Position numbers and translations under genes: made by a program. This document shows positions 57,805 through 64,000 of a DNA stretch of 64,000 nt, in pieces. Numbering within the stretch: the stretch's first letter is position 1; each line of letters opens with the position of its first letter. The notes under the pieces were generated by a model. The model was not told where the DNA came from, made no database searches, and saw only the letters and a program-made list of their open reading frames with translations. Source of the DNA: Ferruginibacter sp. (GTDB lineage Bacteria; Bacteroidota; Bacteroidia; Chitinophagales; Chitinophagaceae); assembly GCA_030831945.1 (NCBI GenBank), contig JAURKC010000012.1, positions 1-64,000 on the forward strand. The letters are read 5' to 3'.

Positions 57805-59433
57805 TTATTTTTTTTCATAAACCAATTCTCCATTTAAAAAAGTTTTCAAGACAACTGTTTTTAAAATTTTTGATGGATCGGCAGTCAAAAGATCGGTGTC
57901 TAATATTATAAAATCTGCTAATTTTCCTTTTTCTAAGCTACCCTTTTCGTTTTCTTCAAAATTAGCCTTCGCTGCCCAGATCGTCATTCCTTTAAGTGCT
58001 TCTTTTCTTGTTAAAGCATTTTCTATTTGAAAGCCATTTGCTGGAAATCCCTTTGCATCTTTTCTGATACTAGCTGCATAAAAAGTTTTAAAAGGGCTAA
58101 TATCTTCTACAGGAAAATCGGTACCCAATGGAATCCAATTATTTTGTTTGAGTAATTGTTGATAGGCATAAGCCCCCTTTAATCGATCGCTACCAATTCT
58201 ATCAATTGCCCAATACATATCAGAAGTAGCATGGGTTGGTTGAACGGAGGGGATAATACTATTAGCTCCAAATAAACCAAAGTCATTTTTATTGACCACC
58301 TGTGCATGCTCTATCCTCCAGCGCAAGTCATTTTTTCCCTTTAAGTATTTCGAATAAATGGAAAGTATGATTCGATTCCCCGAATCACCTATTGCATGTG
58401 TACACATTTGAAAACCATTGGCATATATTTTTGCTGCCACTTCGTCTAAGTGGGTCTGATTACTCAGTAAAAAACCTGTATGATCTGGCTTGTCTGAGTA
58501 AGGTGCCAGCAAACAGGCGCCTCTAGACCCCAATGCACCGTCTGCATATACTTTAATTGACCGAATATTTAAACGACTACTTTTAATCTTGCCTCTAGAA
58601 AAAATAGAATCCAAATTCGATTCGTTATTACTCATCATTACGTATAAACGCATTTTTAATTCATTGGATTGCTGCAGTTCCTCAATTACTTTTACATCTG
58701 CATACAGTAATCCACAATCGTCAATAGTAGTTAGTCCTACTGCAAAACAATTTGCTTGAGCCTGAAGTAAAGCGCTCTTTTTTTGCTGCAAATTTGGAGC
58801 AGGAATATTTTTACTTACCAGTTCAACCGCATTATCAATTAAAATACCAGTCAATTTTCCATCCTTTGTTTCAACCTCTCCCCCAATCAATTTGGTCCCT
58901 GGCTGAATACCATTCATTGCGATAGAATTAGCAATGGCAGCATGTCCATCGACTCTAGTAAGAAAAACTGGACGATCTGGAAAAAGCTGATCCAATTGCT
59001 GCGAGGTAGGAAAGGTTTTTATCTTCCAATCATTTTGATCCCAACCCCTTCCAATAATCCAGCCTGATTTATTTTTTAAAGAATAGGCTTTCAATTTTGA
59101 TATGATCTCTTCCCAACTGGTGGTTCCTGTTAAATCAACAGTTTGCAAACCAAGTCCGTATTCCAAAAAATGAGCATGGGCATCAATGAATCCAGGATAA
59201 ATATATTTCCCTTTTATATCAAGATTCTTTTTGCTTAAAAAATTCTTTTGTAATTCGGCTGTGGTTCCTGTTGCAAGAATTTTTCCCTCTTTGATTACCA
59301 TTGCTTCTTTTTCCAAGAAAAGTTCATCTACCGTATAGATATGTGCATTATACACCAACAAATCGGTAGCTATTTTTTGAGTGTACCCAATTGAAGCTAT
59401 GGAGACAAAAATAAATAGTAGTAATTTTTTCAT
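57805..59433 (-). CDS. Exported amidohydrolase (YtcJ-like)
   Basis: 542 residues. Signal peptide about 1-18. Metal-binding HAHFLEYG (about 86-93) of the Amidohydro_3 group, RWRIEHAQVV with further ligands, and LGTDFPVEDISPFKTFYAA near the C-terminus. Hydrolyses an N-substituted amide or imide in the periplasm; substrate unknown. A 20-bp perfect hairpin upstream of it ends the preceding gene. Confidence 0.9.
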   Translation of the reverse strand: MKKLLLFIFVSIASIGYTQKIATDLLVYNAHIYTVDELFLEKEAMVIKEGKILATGTTAELQKNFLSKKNLDIKGKYIYPGFIDAHAHFLEYGLGLQTVDLTGTTSWEEIISKLKAYSLKNKSGWIIGRGWDQNDWKIKTFPTSQQLDQLFPDRPVFLTRVDGHAAIANSIAMNGIQPGTKLIGGEVETKDGKLTGILIDNAVELVSKNIPAPNLQQKKSALLQAQANCFAVGLTTIDDCGLLYADVKVIEELQQSNELKMRLYVMMSNNESNLDSIFSRGKIKSSRLNIRSIKVYADGALGSRGACLLAPYSDKPDHTGFLLSNQTHLDEVAAKIYANGFQMCTHAIGDSGNRIILSIYSKYLKGKNDLRWRIEHAQVVNKNDFGLFGANSIIPSVQPTHATSDMYWAIDRIGSDRLKGAYAYQQLLKQNNWIPLGTDFPVEDISPFKTFYAASIRKDAKGFPANGFQIENALTRKEALKGMTIWAAKANFEENEKGSLEKGKLADFIILDTDLLTADPSKILKTVVLKTFLNGELVYEKK

Positions 59434-59466
59434 ATTAATTAAACTCTTGTGTAAAGAAAAAAATAT

Positions 59467-59510
59467 AAAAGATAAAAATCCCCTAAAATATTAGGGGATT
59501 TTTATCTTTT
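59467..59510 (-). terminator. Terminator of the sugar dehydrogenase gene
   Basis: Perfect 20-bp arms (59467-59486 and 59491-59510) with loop AATA; 15 bp past the stop at 59526. The stem contains CCCC/GGGG and flanking A/T runs, so it is likely bidirectional. Confidence 0.9.
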
Positions 59511-59525
59511 ATACGATCAATTATA

Positions 59526-60956
59526 TTAAACAGGTAATAATCTAAAAATAAATCCAGGAGATTCAACCGCGATATACAAATAACCATCTGGTCCCATTTT
59601 TACATACCTTACTCTACCAACATTTTTCAACAACAACTCTTCTCCAACAATTTTTCCGTCCTTAATTTTACAGCGATTAAGGTACCTAAATCTAAGTGAT
59701 CCTACCATCAAGTCGCCTTTCCAAGCCTTGTACTTATCGCCTTCTACAAATGTCATTCCACTTGGCGCAATAGAAGGTAACCAATAATGCATGGGTTGTT
59801 CCATTCCTTCCATAGCAGTTTTATCACTCATTATTTTATTATCATAATTAATACCATAAGTAATAGCTGGCCATCCGTAATTCTTTCCTGGAACAATTAC
59901 ATTGATTTCATCCCCTCCCCTTGGTCCATGCTCATGTTCCAAAAGTTGACCAGTAGCAGTATTAAATAATAAACCTTGAGGATTACGATTACCATAAGCA
60001 TAAATGGTAGGCTTAGCACCTGGAGTATTTACAAATGGATTGTCTGCAGGCACTTTTCCATCATCTGTAATCCGATGAATTTTACCTAAATCATTAGCAA
60101 TTGATTGCGGATTTACTTTTTCATTCCCCCTTTCACCTACTGAGAAGTAAAGTAATCCATCCTTACCGAAAGCTAAACGAGATCCATAATGATGACGAGT
60201 TTTAGAATAAGGGAGTGCTTCAAAAATTACTTTTTGATCTTCCAATTTATCTCCATTCAATCTTGCACGCATAATAGCAGTAGTACCTAATGTTGCACCA
60301 TCCTCTTTTTTAACTGCTGAATAAGAGAAATAGATAAATTGATTTTCCTTGAAATTTGGATGTAAAGCAATATCTAATAATCCACCTTGTCCTTCAGCTA
60401 AAACCTCTGGAGTACCACTAATCAAATTCATAGATTTATCTTTTCCAACTCTATAAATTTTTCCAGATTTGTCAGTCATTAATATATCACCAGTTGGTAA
60501 AAAAGTAAAGCTCCAAGGACTTCCCACACCTTTAACTATTGTATCAAGCTTGATCGTCTGTTCTGCTGAGGTAAATACATTACTTGTCTGAGGAGCACCA
60601 AAACTATATCTCTTCAACCTAGTTATTCCAGCCCCTATATAATTTGATAAGGCTACAATTTCATCATCTGAAAGAGTATTTTCAAAGGAAGGCATTCCCT
60701 TTCCGATATTACCTTGTTTGATACTCTTGTATAGGCTTTCATTGCTACTGCCGTTTTTCCAGTTACGATCTACAAATGCATCCACCTTTTCTCCATGGCA
60801 TTTACCGCATAAATTTTTATAATTCATAGCAGCTTTTAAAGAATCTGCAACAGTTGGTTTGGTAACCGTAAATTGATTGACTTGACTTTTCTTTAATTGA
60901 ACAAAGGAAAGACTTAGGACTGCAGCAAAAAGAGAAAAAATTAAATACTTTTTCAT
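59526..60956 (-). CDS. Cytochrome c-fused glucose/sorbosone dehydrogenase-like protein
   Basis: 476 residues. Signal peptide, then a cytochrome c domain (about 35-110) with heme site C50-xx-C53-H54 (CGKCHGE) and a probable axial Met in GKGMPSFENTLSDDEIVALSNYI. Residues about 130-476 are a PQQ-type six-bladed propeller (SPWSFTFLPTGDILMTDKSG, GQGGLLDIALHPNF, GYLYIAVESPGFIFRLLPV). It would oxidise an aldose or polyol outside the cell membrane and pass electrons to its own heme. PQQ synthesis genes are not in the window. Confidence 0.93.
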   Translation of the reverse strand: MKKYLIFSLFAAVLSLSFVQLKKSQVNQFTVTKPTVADSLKAAMNYKNLCGKCHGEKVDAFVDRNWKNGSSNESLYKSIKQGNIGKGMPSFENTLSDDEIVALSNYIGAGITRLKRYSFGAPQTSNVFTSAEQTIKLDTIVKGVGSPWSFTFLPTGDILMTDKSGKIYRVGKDKSMNLISGTPEVLAEGQGGLLDIALHPNFKENQFIYFSYSAVKKEDGATLGTTAIMRARLNGDKLEDQKVIFEALPYSKTRHHYGSRLAFGKDGLLYFSVGERGNEKVNPQSIANDLGKIHRITDDGKVPADNPFVNTPGAKPTIYAYGNRNPQGLLFNTATGQLLEHEHGPRGGDEINVIVPGKNYGWPAITYGINYDNKIMSDKTAMEGMEQPMHYWLPSIAPSGMTFVEGDKYKAWKGDLMVGSLRFRYLNRCKIKDGKIVGEELLLKNVGRVRYVKMGPDGYLYIAVESPGFIFRLLPV

Positions 60957-61013
60957 AAAATTTTTATTAATGGATAATTAACTGTACCCCTATATTTTGA
61001 GGGTCACATAAAA

Positions 61014-61039
61014 CAAATCTACTTAAAAAAGTAGATTTG
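61014..61039 (-). terminator. Likely terminator of the two-lipoprotein operon
   Basis: CAAATCTACT / AGTAGATTTG (61014-61023 and 61030-61039), loop TAAAAA; about 28 bp past the stop at 61067. The U-run is short and interrupted. Confidence 0.55.
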
Positions 61040-61066
61040 ACTATGAATTTATTGAAAAAAGGAGTT

Positions 61067-61906
61067 TTATTTATTGAAAGTTGTTCGCATAGCATTTAAC
61101 ATTCCATTGGTGGACCATGTCCCAGGAACAATCATCCTTCGAATAGTATGAAGAGGTTCGGTAGAATCTCTTTTGGTAGATAAAATGAATGCCATTTGAT
61201 ACCCTTTGTTTTTTAATTCAGGGATAGCCGCCTGGTTCCATAATCCAAATGGGTAAGCAAAATATTTCAAAGGTTTGCCTGTTATTGTCTCTAATTGTTT
61301 TTTGGGATTAGAAAATTGGATATCCCAATCTGTTCCTTGATATTTAGTAACCATATGATGATCCCAAGTATGGGCTGCAATCACATGGCCGCTATCTGAT
61401 AAATTTTTGATCTGTTCTTTAGTCATATAACGAGGACGATTAATCGCAACTGTCATAATAAAAAAGACTCCTTTAAATCCATACTTCTGCATTTCAGTAG
61501 CACCGATAGAAAATTGCTCGCCATCTGTATCGTCAAAAGTAATCATCACTGGCTTAGCAGGTAACTCAACATTATTTACCAAATAATCATACAACTGATC
61601 GGGCAAAACAGCTGAATAACCACTATCAGAAAGTGCTTTCATTTGTGCAGCAAATGAAGAAGGACCTACAGAATAACTCTTCATGTTTTCACTATCTCTT
61701 GGTTTAGCATCGCGGATATGATGATAACACAATACCGGAACTTGCTTTTTTGACAAAATAGCTGCAAGGCCATTTGCCGACTTTTTATTAGTAGCAGCGC
61801 TATTACCCAGACTGTCCACCTTAGTTTCGTTTTTATTTCCGGTTCCAGAAGAACAAGCGAAAAGAAAAGAAACTAGCATCAAAAGTGCTATACCATATTT
61901 ATTCAT
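61067..61906 (-). CDS. Polysaccharide deacetylase (NodB) lipoprotein
   Basis: 279 residues. Lipobox FLFAC, then a linker and a NodB domain about 50-279: VLCYHHIRDAKPRDSEN, MITFDDTDGEQF with the catalytic and metal Asp pair, and HTWDHHMVTKY with the two metal histidines. It removes N- or O-acetyl groups from an extracellular glycan. It is 21 bp downstream of an unknown lipoprotein gene, in one operon. Confidence 0.94.
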   Translation of the reverse strand: MNKYGIALLMLVSFLFACSSGTGNKNETKVDSLGNSAATNKKSANGLAAILSKKQVPVLCYHHIRDAKPRDSENMKSYSVGPSSFAAQMKALSDSGYSAVLPDQLYDYLVNNVELPAKPVMITFDDTDGEQFSIGATEMQKYGFKGVFFIMTVAINRPRYMTKEQIKNLSDSGHVIAAHTWDHHMVTKYQGTDWDIQFSNPKKQLETITGKPLKYFAYPFGLWNQAAIPELKNKGYQMAFILSTKRDSTEPLHTIRRMIVPGTWSTNGMLNAMRTTFNK

Positions 61907-61927
61907 AAAATTAGCAATCAGTAAATA

Positions 61928-62965
61928 TTATTGATATTGTATGTAAATCGGTTTAGGTGTAAATTGTAGTAACTCTTGGGGAGTAAACATGCCACTTGTT
62001 TTGGCTTTATTGTCATTTTTATAAAAAAGTTTAAATCCAGTAAATTGAACTGGTTCTTTATAAATATACCGTAGATAGGTAGACCTTTTTAAGTACTTTT
62101 CACCAAATCCATCCATATCCATTACTACCTGAACCTCAGGAACTTTTTTAATACGCTCATAGTCAGTAACCATCCCTTGGGTAAATCGATGCACAATCAG
62201 TACTTTGGGTGAAAGCTTCTTTTTACGCACAATATCAGCTAGGATATCTATAGCACTATTGATATCATCGGAATTAAATGTTCCAATTTTTGTGCCAGGC
62301 ACTTCCCCATTTTTCATTGAAAATTCAGGATCAATTCCTAGATGAACAGTAGGCATTGAAAGGTATTTTTCTAATGTTGCCACTTCTTCTTTTACTGAAC
62401 TATGTCCCACTTGAATATCCAAAAACGTTAAAGCATTAATTTGCTTAGACCAATTTATTATAGTGTCAATCTGACTAAAGGGCATTCTTAAGCGATACTT
62501 TTTATCCTTTCCAGGAGCACCCTGAGCAGTTACGGCTACATAATGAAGAGAAGGAATTACATGAACGGTTGTATCTGCTTTCTGCCAAAGATCCACTTCT
62601 TGCTTTAATTTTTTAAACATATCATCCTTGGGTATCTCTCCTAAAATACCCATCTTTTTGGAATATAAATTTCCGTAAAATGCAATAATTCGGTTGTATG
62701 GTAATAAGGCTCCAGCCAATGGATAAGGTGCTTTAACAGGCCACTTACCAGTAGAATCAAAATTACATAAAGCCCGCATTTTTTTATTGTAAAGAGCTGT
62801 ATCAATTGGCTCTTTAGATACGATCGATAATTCAGCTTCTTTGGCATCCTTTCCCATGCTATTTTTAATAGCATTTGCTTTTCCTGCATCGTTGCAACCA
62901 GAAGAGCATAGGAAATAACAAGAAAATAAAAGGCAAAAAAAGCTTTTAGCAAAAATTTTATTCAT
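61928..62965 (-). CDS. Lipoprotein of unknown function, TIM-barrel-like
   Basis: 345 residues with a lipobox (SSGC, Cys24). Conserved-looking strand ends IAFYGNLYSKKMGILGE, FLDIQVGHSSVKEEV, VHLGIDPEFSMKNG, VLIVHRFTQGMVTDY, VVMDMDGFGEKY, FTGFKLFYKND and PKPIYIQYQ are spaced like the strands of a beta/alpha barrel and resemble, from memory, an uncharacterised secreted actinobacterial family with LALDPEW and KLLVVHQF motifs. GIDPEF could hold acidic catalytic residues. Co-transcribed with the deacetylase; probably acts on the same glycan, which is inference. Confidence 0.8.
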   Translation of the reverse strand: MNKIFAKSFFCLLFSCYFLCSSGCNDAGKANAIKNSMGKDAKEAELSIVSKEPIDTALYNKKMRALCNFDSTGKWPVKAPYPLAGALLPYNRIIAFYGNLYSKKMGILGEIPKDDMFKKLKQEVDLWQKADTTVHVIPSLHYVAVTAQGAPGKDKKYRLRMPFSQIDTIINWSKQINALTFLDIQVGHSSVKEEVATLEKYLSMPTVHLGIDPEFSMKNGEVPGTKIGTFNSDDINSAIDILADIVRKKKLSPKVLIVHRFTQGMVTDYERIKKVPEVQVVMDMDGFGEKYLKRSTYLRYIYKEPVQFTGFKLFYKNDNKAKTSGMFTPQELLQFTPKPIYIQYQ

Positions 62966-62992
62966 AAAATAATCAATGGGTTAATTATAATG

Positions 62993-63000
62993 CAAAAATA
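62993..63000 (-). promoter_or_regulatory. Predicted -7 box of the two-lipoprotein operon
   Basis: TATTTTTG on the minus strand; leader about 22 nt. Confidence 0.5.
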
Positions 63001-63306
63001 GACCATAAATAACTATTCTTAAACTAAATCATTGAGTTTATGGGAAATTTATTTAACCAATAAAAACGATTGATTGAATTAATGATATTTTGAAAACATA
63101 AAAGACTATCTGCCTAAAATCCAGCTAAGTTTTCTCTTAAAAAATATCAAGACTGGCAATAACAGCGGCTAAATAAAATAGCTACTTTTAAATATTGTAC
63201 ATCAACCTTTACATTACCGAATCAACTGCTATTCCTAACTATTAGGCATTATATTTTTTTACGTAGATTTGTTGAAAGGGCTTTATTTAAATTTAAAAAA
63301 GAATAG
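63001..63306. other. Divergent intergenic region
   Basis: About 300 bp with no coding frame; promoters point both ways (62993-63000 and 63264-63271). No other structure recognised. Confidence 0.6.
63264..63271 (+). promoter_or_regulatory. Predicted -7 box of the hexosaminidase gene
   Basis: TAGATTTG, full consensus, 35 bp before the ATG at 63307. Confidence 0.55.
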
Positions 63307-64000
63307 ATGAAAAAATGCATTTTAATGTTAGGCAGTTTTTTAACTGTACTATTTGCAATGGGTCAGCAAGAAGACAAGCAATTGAACTTACTACCCGTGC
63401 CCGTAAAATCGATTCGTACTGCTGGATATTTTACCCTTCAGAAAGAAATTTCGATTGAAGCGCCTAGTGTAAAATCATTAGAACCTACTTTACAGTTTTT
63501 GAAACAAAGACTAAGTATTCCAACAGGATATAAGGTTTCAATTAATAACCAGCCTTCCTCGGCTTCCATTAAACTAATACTCAATCAACAGACTGATCCT
63601 TTGATTGGTAAAGAAGGATACCATTTATCTGTAAAAGCCAATAGTGTAACGCTTCGAGCAAATGAAGCAGCTGGATTATTTTATGGAGTACAATCTCTTA
63701 TTCAATTACTTCCAGCAGCCATTGAAAACAATAAGCTAGCTTCCGCTAAAACATGGAAAATACCCTGCGTTGAAATTACAGACTATCCACGTTTTGGATG
63801 GAGAGGATTAATGTTCGACGTATCGAGGCATTTTTTCACAAAGCAAGAAGTGAAAGATTTTATCGATCAAATGGCAAGATATAAATTCAATGTACTTCAC
63901 TGGCATTTAACAGACGATGAAGGTTGGAGAATTGAGATAAAAAGTTTACCAGCACTTACTACAAAAGGTTCTAAACGAGTAGACAAAACAGGGTATTTTG
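63307..64000 (+). CDS. Beta-N-acetylhexosaminidase (GH20), 5' part only
   Basis: Open to the window edge: 231 complete codons. Signal peptide MKKCILMLGSFLTVLFAMGQ, then the GH20 N-terminal domain (about 25-150: LNLLPVPVKSIRTAGYFTL ... ANEAAGLFYGVQSLIQLLP) and the start of the catalytic barrel (PRFGWRGLMFDVSRHFFTK ... YKFNVLHWHLTDDEGWRIEI). The catalytic Asp-Glu pair lies beyond the edge. It releases terminal GlcNAc or GalNAc from glycans outside the cytoplasm; the NagB-PIG-L fusion in this window could handle the released sugar. Confidence 0.93.
   Translation, partial: MKKCILMLGSFLTVLFAMGQQEDKQLNLLPVPVKSIRTAGYFTLQKEISIEAPSVKSLEPTLQFLKQRLSIPTGYKVSINNQPSSASIKLILNQQTDPLIGKEGYHLSVKANSVTLRANEAAGLFYGVQSLIQLLPAAIENNKLASAKTWKIPCVEITDYPRFGWRGLMFDVSRHFFTKQEVKDFIDQMARYKFNVLHWHLTDDEGWRIEIKSLPALTTKGSKRVDKTGYF

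Overview
This 64 kb window is a stretch of ordinary chromosome from an AT-rich member of the Bacteroidota, most likely of the Chitinophagaceae/Chitinophagales type. This is inferred from lineage-typical proteins (PUR/DUF3276, DUF2851, GSCFA, DUF5686, long NusB, an UpxY-like NusG paralogue, a TonB-dependent receptor with an N-terminal carboxypeptidase-regulatory domain) and from many upstream regions carrying the Bacteroidota -7 promoter box TAnnTTTG. No rRNA, tRNA, CRISPR array, prophage or complete insertion sequence was seen.

Layout. 1-750: tandem 134-bp palindrome-bearing repeats and a second hairpin repeat. 755-5829: a PUR-domain nucleic-acid-binding protein, an ABC exporter half, an orphan UpxY/NusG-like factor and an aspartate aminotransferase. 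5981-9935: glycogen synthesis (glgA-glgC) divergent from a ROK sugar kinase. 10041-17880: lipoyl synthase, an outer-membrane-like protein, OsmC, DUF2851, Maf, a UbiA prenyltransferase, IscX and ferredoxin, a Rossmann/DUF2520 protein and an alpha/beta hydrolase. 18097-24797: topA, a SirB1-like/DUF952/ogt cluster, cdd and lepB. 25062-33730: a NagB-PIG-L fusion, an unusual NtrC-type regulator, pdhB, and a TonB receptor with a fasciclin lipoprotein. 33867-46841: purC, a lactonase, trhO, DUF5686, penicillin acylase, miaE, GSCFA, an SGNH hydrolase and a TPR-like protein. 47026-57772: dnaG, small proteins, a sphingolipid-desaturase-like enzyme, a YeiH transporter, groES-groEL, and nusB-DUF1573-yajC-coaE. 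57805-64000: an amidohydrolase, a cytochrome-fused sugar dehydrogenase, two surface lipoproteins (one a polysaccharide deacetylase) and the start of a GH20 hexosaminidase that runs off the window.

How they work together. Most genes are monocistronic or in pairs, many with strong hairpin terminators. A scattered amino-sugar and polysaccharide theme (GH20, NagB-PIG-L, NodB deacetylase, ROK kinase, glycogen genes) suggests growth on glycans. I found no convincing new multigene system. The best leads are a ceramide-desaturase-like enzyme, an NtrC-family protein lacking its DNA-binding domain and the canonical sigma-54 loop, an orphan UpxY, several promoters so close to start codons that leaderless mRNAs are predicted, a hairpin operator candidate at miaE, and an unknown lipoprotein paired with a deacetylase.
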